Shown here: in pieces, positions 1-9,293 of the stretch
Layout of the letters: each line of letters opens with the position of its first letter
How positions within the stretch are numbered: the stretch's first letter is position 1
From: Erysipelotrichales bacterium
GTDB taxonomy: Bacteria; Bacillota_I; Bacilli_A; Erysipelotrichales; Erysipelotrichaceae
Direction of reading: 5' to 3'
Length of the DNA: 64,000 nucleotides
NCBI GenBank assembly: GCA_910576855.1
Contig: CAJTJP010000001.1
Location: 62,001-126,000, forward strand
The notes under the pieces: model-generated
Told to the model about the DNA's origin: nothing
The model's input: only the letters and a program-made list of their open reading frames with translations
Databases searched by the model: none
Position numbers and translations under genes: made by a program

Positions 1-717
1 GCGATTATTTTTGCGGGAGGAAGCGGTGTTCGTATGGGAGCGGGAATGCCGAAGCAATTCTTGGAAATTAATGGTAAACCGATCATTATCCATACACTGG
101 ATAATTTTCAACGAAGTCCCAATATTGATAAGATATACATATCATGCAAAAAAGATTATATGGACACCTTAAAGGATCTGACGGTAAGATTTGCGATTTC
201 TAAGGTTTGCCGTATCGTGGAAGGCGGCGCAAACGGACAGGATTCAATCTATCGTGCATTATGTGCAGCCTATGAGGATAATGGTGAAGATTCCGTTGTG
301 CTGATACATGATGGCGTTCGCCCGTTTGTAAGCGAGGAAGTAATTCGTAAAAATATTGAATGTGTCAAGAAGCACGGCAGTGCAGTAACCTGTACTTCGT
401 TTATTGAAACACCGATTTTAAGTAAAGGCGGTAAATTGGTCGAGGATATGCCGTTAAAAAAAGAAATGTTTACAGCACAGGCACCGCAGAGCTTTTATTT
501 AGGTGAAATCGTAAAGGCTCACAAGGAAATGAGAGAAATCAATCCAGAGTATACAGATATTGCGGATTCTTGTAACTTGCTTAGAAATTTAGGACATGAT
601 ATTTACATAGTAGAAGGAAATCGTGGTAATATAAAAGTAACGACGCCTGAGGATTTTTATATCCTGCGTGCGCTGTTGCAGTATCGGGAAAATGAACAAA
701 TCTTAGGATTAAAATAG
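1..717 (+). CDS. IspD/TarI-like cytidylyltransferase (5' end outside window)
   Basis: The frame is open from base 1 and reads AIIFAGGSGVRMG before the first internal ATG at 34, so the true start lies upstream. The glycine-rich AGGSGVRMG and the following PKQF are the CTP-binding signature of the IspD/TarI nucleotidyltransferases; a DGVRPF motif sits near residue 95-100. These enzymes transfer CMP to a polyol or methylerythritol phosphate in the cytoplasm. The downstream neighbour is a nucleotide-sugar type epimerase, so a role in a wall or capsule polymer (TarI-like, CDP-ribitol type) is more likely than isoprenoid synthesis. That choice is inferred from context only. Confidence 0.85.
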   Translation, partial: AIIFAGGSGVRMGAGMPKQFLEINGKPIIIHTLDNFQRSPNIDKIYISCKKDYMDTLKDLTVRFAISKVCRIVEGGANGQDSIYRALCAAYEDNGEDSVVLIHDGVRPFVSEEVIRKNIECVKKHGSAVTCTSFIETPILSKGGKLVEDMPLKKEMFTAQAPQSFYLGEIVKAHKEMREINPEYTDIADSCNLLRNLGHDIYIVEGNRGNIKVTTPEDFYILRALLQYRENEQILGLK

Positions 718-793
718 AAGGTTGATTGCATCTGCTGAAAACAAATAGCTAGAAAGGAAAGATAATTATTTTATATAATTATCAAAATGTGTT

Positions 794-1846
794 ATGAATC
801 CAATTTTGAATGATGATTTAAACAGAATAATCGCTCAGGATATCAGTTGGGAAAAGCTTCGAGATAAGCGCATTATGGTAACCGGTGCCAGCGGTATGCT
901 GGGAACTTATTTTGTTCGTACAGTATTAAAGCTGAATGAGGCAAAGAATGCGAATATCAATGTGCTTTGCATCGTCAGAAATCCAAAGAAAATACCTTCA
1001 GATATCGCGAATAATGAGAGGGTAGAGATAGTTTCTCAGGATGTCAGCAAGCCGATGAATATTAAAGGTAATGTGGATTATATCATTCATGCAGCAAGTC
1101 CGGCAAGTCCTCTTATTATGCGTGATGATCCGGTCGGCACGATAGCCGCTAATACACTCGGTGCCTTTTACACACTGATGCTTGCCAAAGAGAAAAAAGC
1201 AGACGGCTATATGTTTATTTCATCTCGTGAGATATACGGTCAGCCACAGGAAGGACAGGAGTTCTTTGAAGAGGACAGCTATGGATTCGTAGATCCTCTG
1301 GATCCTCGCTCTTGTTATCCGGAAGGGAAAAAAGCTGCTGAAACAATGTGTGCCTCTTTTCGCGCACAATATGGTTTAAATGCGAAAACAGCTCGTCTTG
1401 CGCATACATATGGTCCGGGAATGTCGATCTATGACGGACGTGTACAAGCAGATTTCTTAAAAAATGTTTTATTTAATGAGGATATCGTTTTAAAAAGCGA
1501 TGGCTCCAGTGTAAGAACGTATACCTATATAGCCGATGCTGTTGCCGGTATGTGGCGTATCTTATTGGATGGGGATGATATTGCATATAATATCGGTGAT
1601 GAAAACGGTAAGGTATCAATTCGTGAATTAGCTGAGCTTTTGGTTAGAATTAATCCGGAAAAAGACTTGCAACTTATATTTGATATACCTAAGGATTCCG
1701 GCGCCGGTTGTGCACCCTTTACGATGGGAATCTTATCAAGTAAAAAGCTTCGCAAATTGGGTTGGAAGCCTGATAATACGATTGAAGAAGGGTTCGCAAG
1801 AACACTTCGCTATTTAGAAATTGAAAAAGAGTGCGGGAATTTATAA
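794..1846 (+). CDS. NAD-dependent epimerase/dehydratase (extended SDR)
   Basis: A 350-residue extended short-chain dehydrogenase. The Rossmann motif GASGMLG lies at about residues 31-37, followed by HAASPASP, the catalytic Ser region SSREIYG near 145 and a YPEGK motif (Tyr-x3-Lys) near 177. The closest family look is UDP-glucuronate decarboxylase/dTDP-glucose dehydratase. It follows the cytidylyltransferase by 76 bp and is closed by a terminator, so the pair is probably the tail of a surface-polysaccharide operon. The substrate cannot be read from the sequence. The ribosome binding site is weak. Confidence 0.85.
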   Translation: MNPILNDDLNRIIAQDISWEKLRDKRIMVTGASGMLGTYFVRTVLKLNEAKNANINVLCIVRNPKKIPSDIANNERVEIVSQDVSKPMNIKGNVDYIIHAASPASPLIMRDDPVGTIAANTLGAFYTLMLAKEKKADGYMFISSREIYGQPQEGQEFFEEDSYGFVDPLDPRSCYPEGKKAAETMCASFRAQYGLNAKTARLAHTYGPGMSIYDGRVQADFLKNVLFNEDIVLKSDGSSVRTYTYIADAVAGMWRILLDGDDIAYNIGDENGKVSIRELAELLVRINPEKDLQLIFDIPKDSGAGCAPFTMGILSSKKLRKLGWKPDNTIEEGFARTLRYLEIEKECGNL

Positions 1847-1882
1847 TCTTTCATTGAAATTTCTTTTATAAAGCTAATTAAC

Positions 1883-1920
1883 GGCAGTAGGGTATTCAAT
1901 TATTCTAAACTGCCTTTTAT
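1883..1920 (+). terminator. Rho-independent terminator after the epimerase gene
   Basis: Inverted repeat GGCAGT (1883-1888) / ACTGCC (1909-1914) followed by TTTTATT, placed 37 bp after the stop codon. Confidence 0.7.
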
Positions 1921-2138
1921 TATGCGCGATTCCTTTTGTGCTTGTGATAAACGATTAAATAAATCAGTTATTTCAAGTTTACTGTAATTGTTGTATAATA
2001 GTCCAGACTCAAGATGTCATCTTGATGAAAAAGTTGCCTATAGACAATGTTCCATTAGGAAATGAATAGGAAAATAATGCATATTGTAATAGGTAGTTTA
2101 TAATAAATAAAAAGGATAAAAAGAAAGGAGTTAAACAA

Positions 2139-2771
2139 ATGAAGGAAGTAAATCCATCAGAAACCAAAAGAGCCGCAAGCTGGGAATTATATATTGATGC
2201 ACCGATGCCTATGGTGACAATTATGAAAACTTTTGACATCTCAAGATTGATCAAGCTTAAGGAAGCGGGTTATCAGTTAAATATGTTGATATGTTACTGC
2301 ATTGCCAAAGCAGCTTGTCAATTCGAGGAATTTTATTTATTGCCGGTGCAGCGAAAAATGATGCAATATGATAAAATCGGAATCAGTGTCATAGTTGCCA
2401 ATAAAAACGACGGTATTAATTTATGTGATATTCCTTTTGAAGCTGACTTTGATAAATTTCAAAGGGCATATGCCGAGAATACAAGGCTTGTATATGAAAG
2501 CTGCACAGATTATGAAATCAAGGATACAATGATGATCGGAACAAGTGCACTGATTCATTTTGAGTTTGATGCCGTTATGAATATGTACAGCGGGATCTTT
2601 AATAATCCGTTTCTCATATGGGGAAAATATCGTGAAGAAAATGATAAAGCAACACTGCAAATATCCTTTCAGTTTCATCATGTGCAAATGGATGGAATGG
2701 AAGCATGTGCTTTTTTAACAGCGATACAAAAGTGTATAGATGATACTGAAGGAATTCTCAATATACAGTAG
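2139..2771 (+). CDS. Chloramphenicol acetyltransferase-like protein
   Basis: At 210 residues this matches the length of type A chloramphenicol acetyltransferases. The C-terminal active site HHVQMDG (about residues 179-185) carries the catalytic second His and the structural Asp of the family (HHxxxDG). It starts with a good SD (AAAGGAG) 8-9 bases before ATG. CAT family members transfer acetyl from acetyl-CoA to chloramphenicol, but many chromosomal homologues have unknown acceptors, and the sequence alone does not prove resistance. It stands alone, followed by a gene with its own promoter. Confidence 0.85.
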   Translation: MKEVNPSETKRAASWELYIDAPMPMVTIMKTFDISRLIKLKEAGYQLNMLICYCIAKAACQFEEFYLLPVQRKMMQYDKIGISVIVANKNDGINLCDIPFEADFDKFQRAYAENTRLVYESCTDYEIKDTMMIGTSALIHFEFDAVMNMYSGIFNNPFLIWGKYREENDKATLQISFQFHHVQMDGMEACAFLTAIQKCIDDTEGILNIQ

Positions 2772-2863
2772 CCAAATAATATGTAAAACGGACATATGAA
2801 AAGTGTAAAAAGTGATGAAGTTTTTATTGTTTGTATAAAAGCATGAATCTGATTTTTATTTCA

Positions 2864-2892
2864 TTGACTTAAATTTTTTATTCTGTTAGCAT
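2864..2892 (+). promoter_or_regulatory. Sigma-A-type promoter for the C45-like hydrolase
   Basis: TTGACT (2864-2869), 17-bp spacer, TAGCAT (2887-2892), about 48 bp before the start codon at 2941. The -35 is near consensus and the -10 moderate. Confidence 0.5.
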
Positions 2893-2940
2893 ACTGTTGA
2901 GCAAGATCTTACTCACCGATAATGAGGAGGATTATTTAAC

Positions 2941-3951
2941 ATGTATCATGAAAGAATGAAAAAAAGTCATTACGAAGCAGGCTATGAATGGGGCAGGCGA
3001 TTATTTCGTCATGGAAAATTGATCATGGATCAGCCTACCTTTGTGGTTGATGAAAAACGAAAGCTGTTTGCGAAGCAGTGCTTACCTTTGTATGAGTGTC
3101 ATTATCCGGAAATATTAGCGGAAATCAAAGGAGTGGCTGACGGACAGTGCGGCAGCTATGAGGATTTTTATACGTTCTTATTCAGTATGTATTGTTTTTC
3201 GCTTGAACAGCACTGTACGTGTATTGCGTATCATGAACAAGGGAAAACGCTGTTAGCCAGAAATTCTGATTTTCTTGTTTCATTAGAAAAGCTGCATATG
3301 AATTGTTTGTATCGTCTTGAACAAGGCTATACATTTCAAGGGAATACGACTGCCTTTATTGAGATGGAAGACGGTATTAATGAATACGGATTGGCTGTCG
3401 GATTGACTTTTGTTTATCCGAAAGTGATTCAACCGGGATTACAGGCAGGGATGTTATTGCGCTATCTATTGGAAAAATGCAAAAGTGTCAATGAAGCAAC
3501 GACGGCATTAAAAAAGCTGCCGATCGCATCGTCACAGATATTTACGCTAGCGGATGCATATGGTGATATTGCCGTTGCGGAATGTAACAGTTGCGACGTT
3601 GAAATCATTCTCCCTAAGCAAAATTATTTAGCGGCAACCAATGTGTTTCACAGTGAGCGTATGCAACGCTTTAATGAAAAGGGAATTGATAACTGGCGGG
3701 CAGAGGAACGCTATCATGTTGCCTGTTCAGCCTTAAATAACTTTCGGGGAAGCTATGACAGAAGCTTTGTCGAATCATTATTGTCAGGGAAATACGGCTT
3801 TATGTGTCAGTATGATCGAAAACAGAATGCTGATACCGTATGGTCGGTAATTTATGACATTACTGAACAAGAAATCTATCGTTCCGAAGGAAATCCGATG
3901 CGCAAGCGCTATCAAAAGGATTCTCGTATGAAGTTTCACTATAATGTATAA
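2941..3951 (+). CDS. C45 / acyl-CoA:6-APA acyltransferase-like Ntn hydrolase
   Basis: A 336-residue protein with the layout of the peptidase C45 family. An N-terminal segment with EIKGVADG (about 60-67) precedes a Cys-rich stretch HCTCIAY and the ARNSDF motif near residue 100, which follows the nucleophile in linear-amide Ntn hydrolases. Such proteins self-process so that a Cys becomes the N-terminal nucleophile, then cleave or exchange amides. Here Cys at about 91 or 93 is the candidate. No signal peptide is seen. SD GAGGAGG lies upstream. The natural substrate is unknown. Confidence 0.75.
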   Translation: MYHERMKKSHYEAGYEWGRRLFRHGKLIMDQPTFVVDEKRKLFAKQCLPLYECHYPEILAEIKGVADGQCGSYEDFYTFLFSMYCFSLEQHCTCIAYHEQGKTLLARNSDFLVSLEKLHMNCLYRLEQGYTFQGNTTAFIEMEDGINEYGLAVGLTFVYPKVIQPGLQAGMLLRYLLEKCKSVNEATTALKKLPIASSQIFTLADAYGDIAVAECNSCDVEIILPKQNYLAATNVFHSERMQRFNEKGIDNWRAEERYHVACSALNNFRGSYDRSFVESLLSGKYGFMCQYDRKQNADTVWSVIYDITEQEIYRSEGNPMRKRYQKDSRMKFHYNV

Positions 3952-3958
3952 TATGAAA

Positions 3959-3982
3959 ATAAACAGGCACATGCCTGTTTAT
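3959..3982. terminator. Bidirectional terminator between convergent genes
   Basis: Perfect inverted repeat ATAAACAGGCA / TGCCTGTTTAT with a 2-base centre between the convergent C45-like and DUF3781 genes. It has A/T-rich flanks on both sides, so it can serve both strands. Confidence 0.75.
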
Positions 3983-4245
3983 TATATGCTTTTCTTATGA
4001 GCGGTGATGATTGTGTAGCTATGTGCATTTACCGTGATTTCAACACCGTTTAAATCACAATACCAATTTTTACCGCAGCGATAAATAAAACAATGCGGAT
4101 CCGCTACGATACTTTGGCAATAGGCAACAACATCATCACATTCTAAGTCAAGATTGCGTTTGATTCTTGAAATCCCCATAGGTGTTGTGTGCAGCCTATG
4201 AATATTGGCTAAAAAATCTGCTTTCAATATATTTTCTGTTGACAT
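3982..4245 (-). CDS. DUF3781 family protein
   Basis: A short protein of 87 residues read from the ATG at 4245, which has AGGAG 10 bases upstream; a longer frame from 4281 lacks a ribosome site. The sequence shows the DUF3781 pattern: LHTTPMGISRIKRNL early, a central GKNWYCD, and VNAHSYTIITAHK at the C-terminus. Function is not known. It lies 44 bp downstream of the radical SAM gene on the same strand and is probably co-transcribed with it. Confidence 0.75.
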   Translation of the reverse strand: MSTENILKADFLANIHRLHTTPMGISRIKRNLDLECDDVVAYCQSIVADPHCFIYRCGKNWYCDLNGVEITVNAHSYTIITAHKKSI

Positions 4246-4289
4246 AAAGATTACGCTCCTATCTGTCTGCCTATGGTACATGGTGATAC

Positions 4290-5171
4290 CTATAGATTTA
4301 AGGTTAATTGCTGCGGCTGTGCTTTTTTATAAGCACGAATAATGTCCCTCATACGGTATAACAAACCGTATTTCTCACATTCTGCCTGAAACACTTTAAT
4401 TAGCTCACGATTTTTTGACATGCATAAATAGCGATTTCCGTAGCTGTTTTGATACTTATTCTTTAAGCCGGGAAACAATCGGTCAAGTTGTTCATAGTAA
4501 TAATCACGCTGATTTTCTCTTAGTGTAACACCGCCGATTGTATAAACAAAGCTTGCGCCGTTTTCATATGCGGCATGAATAATCGCTTTGATATTTTCGT
4601 CGGTATCGGTGAGAAAGGGCAGGATGGGTGAGAGTACAACACCGGTAAAGAAACCTTGTTCAGAAAGTGCTTTTAATGCCTGAAAGCGTTTCGATGATAC
4701 ACAAACACCCGGTTCGATTTTTTGAGACAGTGCATCATCGTATGCAGTAATCGTCAGCTTTAGGATCATATCGGCATTTTGATGAATTCTCTGTAAGTAA
4801 TCAATGTCTCTGACAATCAGATTGCTTTTCGTTTCCAGTGATAAGCCGAAGCCGTAATGAGCAATTAAACCCAGTGCGTTTCGGGTGATTTCGTATTCTT
4901 GTTCAAAAGGATTATAGGAATCAGACATCGCTCCGAGCTGAATGACTCCTTTGTGCCGTTTTGATTTCAGCTCTTTTTGAAAAATTAAAAGCGCATCCTT
5001 TTTCACTTTTACGCGATCAAAATCTGTGATCTGATAACAGCTGCTTCGAGAGTCACAATAGATACACCGATGACAACAGCCTCGATATAGATTCATATTG
5101 TAGTCTGAACCAAACCACATCTCGCCGTGGGCAATCTTATGCAGAAGCGATTTTGCTTGTATTGTTTCCAT
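4290..5171 (-). CDS. SPL-family radical SAM protein
   Basis: A 293-residue protein with the CxxxCxxC iron-sulphur motif seen as CCHRCIYC at about residues 32-39, preceded by NLYRGC. This is the arrangement of spore-photoproduct-lyase-like (SplB family) radical SAM enzymes. True SplB repairs UV-damaged spore DNA, but many homologues outside spore formers are uncharacterised. Its ATG overlaps the stop codon of the upstream GyrI-like gene (ATGA), indicating translational coupling. The reaction cannot be assigned from sequence alone. Confidence 0.8.
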   Translation of the reverse strand: METIQAKSLLHKIAHGEMWFGSDYNMNLYRGCCHRCIYCDSRSSCYQITDFDRVKVKKDALLIFQKELKSKRHKGVIQLGAMSDSYNPFEQEYEITRNALGLIAHYGFGLSLETKSNLIVRDIDYLQRIHQNADMILKLTITAYDDALSQKIEPGVCVSSKRFQALKALSEQGFFTGVVLSPILPFLTDTDENIKAIIHAAYENGASFVYTIGGVTLRENQRDYYYEQLDRLFPGLKNKYQNSYGNRYLCMSKNRELIKVFQAECEKYGLLYRMRDIIRAYKKAQPQQLTLNL

Positions 5172-5809
5172 CAGGCAGTCTTTTTCCTGATCGGATGACG
5201 AATTACTGTTTTTAGATTTGCGGGATTACATTTGCGCGGGTCGCTCAAATAGATTTCATGATGAAACAGCGTATCACTGACGGCACATTCATAACCGTTT
5301 GCTTCCATGAAATCTTCCATTAATGCGAGTGTGGCAGGTTCATCATCATAGCTGCCGATATGCATGCATTGCACACATTCCCCTTCCTCGTAAGTGAAAA
5401 ACGCTACCTTTGAAAAATCCTTTTGTTTCTTTTGATCGGCTGTTTTCTTTGCCCATGTGACATCATTCTCTGTGACAAAATCGGGAAGACGAATCATCGA
5501 AATAAAACATAATTCATCTTTGCGTGAATAATTCATTCCGCAAACACCTTCCTGCCACCACAATCCTTCCAGCGGCGGTACCACATACTGATAAAAACCA
5601 TCGATTTTATGTTCTCCTTTATAGCTCATCTTGATTGTATAAGCAATCGTATATAAGGCTTCCAGTGCTTGCTTGTATTCTCCGTTCTCTTGGTTCGGAT
5701 CACCTTTTCCTTTCACAGCGATAAAATTCATCTTCGGAATACATACTGTCTGCGGTTGTTGTTTCGGTAGATAGAATTCTCTATACTCTTTTTTAAAATC
5801 AAAGCTCAT
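5171..5809 (-). CDS. GyrI-like small-molecule-binding domain protein
   Basis: The likely start is the ATG at 5809, with GAGGAG 7 bases upstream; a longer open frame to 5857 would cover the operator palindrome. The product is 212 residues. The FIAVKGKGDPNQENGEY and YQYVVPPLEGLWW segments resemble GyrI-like/SHV-fold proteins that bind or hydrolyse small molecules. It is translationally coupled to the radical SAM gene and lies just after a WYL regulator. Ligand unknown. Confidence 0.7.
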   Translation of the reverse strand: MSFDFKKEYREFYLPKQQPQTVCIPKMNFIAVKGKGDPNQENGEYKQALEALYTIAYTIKMSYKGEHKIDGFYQYVVPPLEGLWWQEGVCGMNYSRKDELCFISMIRLPDFVTENDVTWAKKTADQKKQKDFSKVAFFTYEEGECVQCMHIGSYDDEPATLALMEDFMEANGYECAVSDTLFHHEIYLSDPRKCNPANLKTVIRHPIRKKTA

Positions 5810-5845
5810 ATTTCCACTCCTCTCGATGATTTTATTATAACAAAC

Positions 5846-5873
5846 ATAATATGACAACGTATTGTCATATTAT
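5846..5873. promoter_or_regulatory. 28-bp near-perfect operator palindrome
   Basis: Two 12-bp arms, ATAATATGACAA and TTGTCATATTAT, are exact reverse complements around a 4-bp centre CGTA. The site overlaps the stop codon of the WYL regulator and lies 37 bp upstream of the GyrI-like start. It has no T tract or GC core, so it does not look like a terminator. A TATAAT (minus strand) sits just downstream, which places the dyad where a regulator would act. Confidence 0.6.
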
Positions 5874-6775
5874 AAATAATTATTTAGACTTTTTTTCAGC
5901 CTTGCGATGACTTCTGCTTTGACATATTCGGGGGATAATACGGTTACATCATTTCCGAAAGAAAGAATAAAGCCGTAAATCCATTCACTTTCGGGAAATT
6001 CAACATCGATCATAAAATCACCGTGTTCATTTATTTTGACGAGAGCTTCATCAAATTCATCATAGATACGATATGCCTGTTGCTTATTAATTAACAACTG
6101 TAAATGAACAAGATTGGGGGCATATTTCGGCAGATTGCTTTGAAGAAATGTCACAACTGCCGCTTTTCGCTCAAATACTTCGTCACTGATTTCAATATCT
6201 TTCATACGCAGTATTTTAAAGAAACGCTCTGCCTGCTTATCGTTATCATAGGCGTATAAATACCATGCGTTATGCTTGAAGCATAACTTATAGGGATTCA
6301 CATATCGTTTTGTATATTCGCCATAAGTGCTGTGATAGTTAAAGGTAATGCGCTGTTGTGCGATAACGGCTTTTTTTAACAACTCAAAGTTTTTTTTATG
6401 TCGTTCAGACTTACTCCATACAGAAAAATCAACTTCAAACCAATCAATGTCTTGTTTGGAAAAGACTTGCTTTAGCTTTTCATAGATAGAAGTGTTATCG
6501 ATTTCCAGCTTGTTTATGCTTTGGAGCGAAAATAATATTTGTTTTTGTTCTTCATCACTCAACAGTGCCTTATCCAATTTATAATTGTCTAACAGACGAA
6601 TACCGCCGTTTTTACCCTTGCTCATATAAACCGGTATATGGCATTCGCTCAATGCATCAATATCTCGGTATATGGTGCGTGTAGATACTTCAAAGTAGGC
6701 TGCCAGTTCTGCGGCAGTCATCGTTTCGTTTGTTAAAAGCAGATAGATAATTGCGAATAATCGATTGTTTTTCAT
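5870..6775 (-). CDS. HTH-WYL (YafY/DeoR-type) transcriptional regulator
   Basis: A 301-residue regulator. The N-terminal winged helix (about 10-60) includes TAAELAAYFEVSTRTIYRD. The WYL domain lies at about 140-215 and has the name-giving WYLYAY near 195. WYL regulators sense ligands and are common next to stress and defence genes. The adjacent palindrome at its 3' end is a good candidate binding site. Ligand and target range are unknown. Confidence 0.85.
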   Translation of the reverse strand: MKNNRLFAIIYLLLTNETMTAAELAAYFEVSTRTIYRDIDALSECHIPVYMSKGKNGGIRLLDNYKLDKALLSDEEQKQILFSLQSINKLEIDNTSIYEKLKQVFSKQDIDWFEVDFSVWSKSERHKKNFELLKKAVIAQQRITFNYHSTYGEYTKRYVNPYKLCFKHNAWYLYAYDNDKQAERFFKILRMKDIEISDEVFERKAAVVTFLQSNLPKYAPNLVHLQLLINKQQAYRIYDEFDEALVKINEHGDFMIDVEFPESEWIYGFILSFGNDVTVLSPEYVKAEVIARLKKSLNNYL

Positions 6776-7043
6776 GTGTTCACCTGTTGAATATGAGTGC
6801 TTTTATTATAGCATGATTTATCAGAGTCGTCATGAGGCAAAATAATATTCACTATTTGTACTTGATTCGATCTTATTTATAACGCAATTATTTAACATAT
6901 GTTTCTGCCTGTTACTTGATTCCCCCTGCGATTAAGTGAAAGGAATTCCACTATTTTCCTCACTGTTTACAAGCTTTTTTATCATACTCATTATTTTTAC
7001 ACAATGAGAGTGTTGGCTGTTATAAGAAATAGGAAGCTGTATT

Positions 7044-7673
7044 TTATTGCTTAGTTTTCCAGAAATCTAAAATGATCTCGGCGAGTTTATCCGGATTCTC
7101 AATATTGACCTCGTGTGAAGCTTTCTCGATGAACTTAAGTCGACTGTTCTTTATATGCTCATTTAGGGCAATGGCTCCCTTTTTGTTTCCTTTATCTTTA
7201 ATTCCGCATAAAACTAAGGTATCACAAGTGATTTTATCCAATCCTTCATGAATTTTAAGCGTACCCATTGAATTAACCAAGCTGATAAATGATTTCTTGT
7301 CACAGCCCATTTCGTAAAATACGGGTTTCGGCATCAGATGAAAGATGATCCCCTGTAGTTTGAATAATGCTTTTGGTATCTTATACGGTGTACCGATTAA
7401 AATCAATGAGTTTACTTTTTCGGGATACTGCTTTACAAATTCTAATGATAAAACACCACCTAATGATAAACCGCAAAGATTCAGCTTTTCGTTTTGGTTT
7501 AAACAATAGGTACAAAAAGAATGATAAAGAGCAGAAAAATCTTTCTCATTATTTTGCAGGAGCGAAAATAAATCGGGGCATAGGGGAGTTATTGCGTTTT
7601 TGTTTAGATATTCGGATATTTGGTTCCAGCTTTGGGCGTTCTGTCCCAAGCCATGGATCAGTATATTTTTCAT
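7044..7673 (-). CDS. Alpha/beta hydrolase
   Basis: A compact 209-residue alpha/beta hydrolase. The oxyanion loop is HGLGQNAQSW (7-16), the nucleophile elbow GLSLGG has Ser at about residue 70, and an acid and His are plausible at CGIKDKGN and KASHEVN. A GAGGT site precedes the ATG. It is smaller than typical family members (about 260), with a reduced cap. Substrate unknown. It is flanked by AT-rich intergenic DNA (6776-7043, 7674-7784) with nothing else recognisable. Confidence 0.8.
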   Translation of the reverse strand: MKNILIHGLGQNAQSWNQISEYLNKNAITPLCPDLFSLLQNNEKDFSALYHSFCTYCLNQNEKLNLCGLSLGGVLSLEFVKQYPEKVNSLILIGTPYKIPKALFKLQGIIFHLMPKPVFYEMGCDKKSFISLVNSMGTLKIHEGLDKITCDTLVLCGIKDKGNKKGAIALNEHIKNSRLKFIEKASHEVNIENPDKLAEIILDFWKTKQ

Positions 7674-7784
7674 TGGAAGTACCTCATCATTTTTATAATT
7701 ATATCATATAATTTATCACAACCGATAAAAATAATCTATCATCATATAATTAATTCAATCATATATAATTTTTATTACTTTATC

Positions 7785-8675
7785 CTAATATTGTATTCTA
7801 AAATAATCCAAATAAGTTTTGAATGTATCTTGTGCTGACTTACAGGTATCAATAAGGAAGCCTTTTTCATGATTCCATTCTTTAAGTCCGCGATAGTAAA
7901 ACATTTTAATTCTGTCCTCAATGATGAACGGTACAATGTTGTGTTTCAGGCACTCCTTAAACATAATCAGTCTGCCGATACGGCCGTTACCGTCTTGGAA
8001 TGGATGGATACGCTCAAATTGTACATGAAACTCGATGATATCTTCAAAAGAAACATTCTCTTTTTTGTTATAATCGGAAATGAGTTTTTTCATTTCAGAC
8101 GACACATCCTCAGGCAATGTGGTTTCTCTGCCGCCAACCTCATTAGGTATTTTTTTATATTCACCTACCGCAAACCGGTCTTTTTTAGCGTCGCTTGTGC
8201 CTGTTTTAAGGATAAAATGCAGGTGTTTTATAAATTTTTCACTGAGCTGCGATTTTGAACTTTCAATAATTTCATCGATACAGCGGAAGTGAGAAGCAGT
8301 TTCAATAATATCGTCAACACGAACCCCTTCATCTGTGCTGCCGATTGTATTAGTTTCAAAGATATAACGAGTCTGATCGTGGGTAAGGTGGCTGCCTTCA
8401 ATATGATTGGAGTTGTATGTCAGCTCAATCTGTATTTTATGATAAATGCCACCGTGTAGCTGAGCACGCTTTTCCTCTTTTAGGATATCTGACAAAGTCT
8501 TCGATGCAGGCTTGCTTTTATTGCTCCTTTCAGGTTTCTCGGCGTTTTCGGGTATATTCCATGTCTTGCCCGTAAGGAATGCACCGGGGACACGACCGGC
8601 AGCACAATAATTCCGAACACTACGTTCGGATGTATGCCAAAGCGCCGCAATCTCTTTAACAGATAAATAATTCAT
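7785..8675 (-). CDS. Fic domain protein with N-terminal MerR-like HTH
   Basis: The start is the ATG at 8675, 8 bases after AGGAG; an in-frame GTG at 8681 is too close to the SD. The N-terminal 40 residues (YLSVKEIAALWHTSERSVRN) form a helix-turn-helix. The Fic core HPFQDGNGRIGR is complete, with the catalytic His, and lies at about residues 200-211. A T[hydrophobic]ExxxN-type inhibitory segment may be present as YNSNHIEGSHLT near 100. Fic enzymes usually AMP-ylate target proteins. The DNA-binding domain suggests self-regulation. It stands alone. Confidence 0.85.
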   Translation of the reverse strand: MNYLSVKEIAALWHTSERSVRNYCAAGRVPGAFLTGKTWNIPENAEKPERSNKSKPASKTLSDILKEEKRAQLHGGIYHKIQIELTYNSNHIEGSHLTHDQTRYIFETNTIGSTDEGVRVDDIIETASHFRCIDEIIESSKSQLSEKFIKHLHFILKTGTSDAKKDRFAVGEYKKIPNEVGGRETTLPEDVSSEMKKLISDYNKKENVSFEDIIEFHVQFERIHPFQDGNGRIGRLIMFKECLKHNIVPFIIEDRIKMFYYRGLKEWNHEKGFLIDTCKSAQDTFKTYLDYFRIQY

Positions 8676-8854
8676 ATGCACATCTCCTAATTATTTTCAG
8701 TATATCATGTTATCGGCAAAATATCAATCAATCATATGTTATGTTTTATTGTGATTTTGCCGATAGTGGCAATTTTATGTAAAACAAAAGGCATTTGTTG
8801 ATTTTCTGTCGGTAATTATTTTCGCCATATGTTTCGGTACGAATGAATGCTTTA

Positions 8855-8881
8855 AATAAAAAAGCCTTTGCTTAAAGGCTT
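8855..8881 (-). terminator. Terminator of ssrA
   Basis: On the minus strand AAGCCTTT-AAGC-AAAGGCTT is followed by TTTTTATTT, just past the tmRNA 3' end. Confidence 0.8.
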
Positions 8882-8892
8882 AATCGACTATA

Positions 8893-9277
8893 TGGTGGAG
8901 GTGAGGAGAGTCGAACTCCTGTCCAAAAGCAGCTCCCCATAGGAACGTCTACAGCTTAGTCCGTTACTGATAACTCAATAGGTAGTGAACGGACAAACAC
9001 CTATTGAGGCTGTCTGTTAGGATTCTTGAAAATGATCCAGACTATCATTTCCCATACATTCTACTAAGGTTAGACTCGCTTCAAGTACCGCAGAATGAGA
9101 GTACAAGAAGGAGGCTGCAAACCGCTATTGGTTAATTAGGCAGCGAAAGCAACGGCACGGTTACCACCGAACACGTTTGCTAATTTAGTTTTTGCGTTTA
9201 AATTAATTGGCTGTTACGTGAGCCACTCGGCTGCAATCCCTATCAAGCATACCCTTGTCGAAACCAAGGACACCCCC
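8893..9277 (-). ncRNA. ssrA: tmRNA
   Basis: About 385 nt. The 5' end GGGGGTG (from 9277) pairs with CACCTCC before the encoded CCA (ending 8893), giving the tRNA-like acceptor stem, and the T-loop GTTCGACTC is present. The tag frame starts at GCA (9195) and encodes AKTKLANVFGGNRAVAFAA followed by TAA (9136-9138). tmRNA rescues stalled ribosomes together with SmpB, whose gene lies directly upstream. Confidence 0.97.
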
Positions 9278-9293
9278 ATAGGATAACGCTGAT

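Noticed and set aside
5846-5873. Terminator of the WYL gene
   Set aside because: AT-rich symmetric dyad without a GC core or T tract; an operator fits better.
7367-7838. Plus-strand reading frames opposite the hydrolase and its upstream region
   Set aside because: They lack ribosome sites and family features and lie antisense to a clear gene or in AT-rich DNA.
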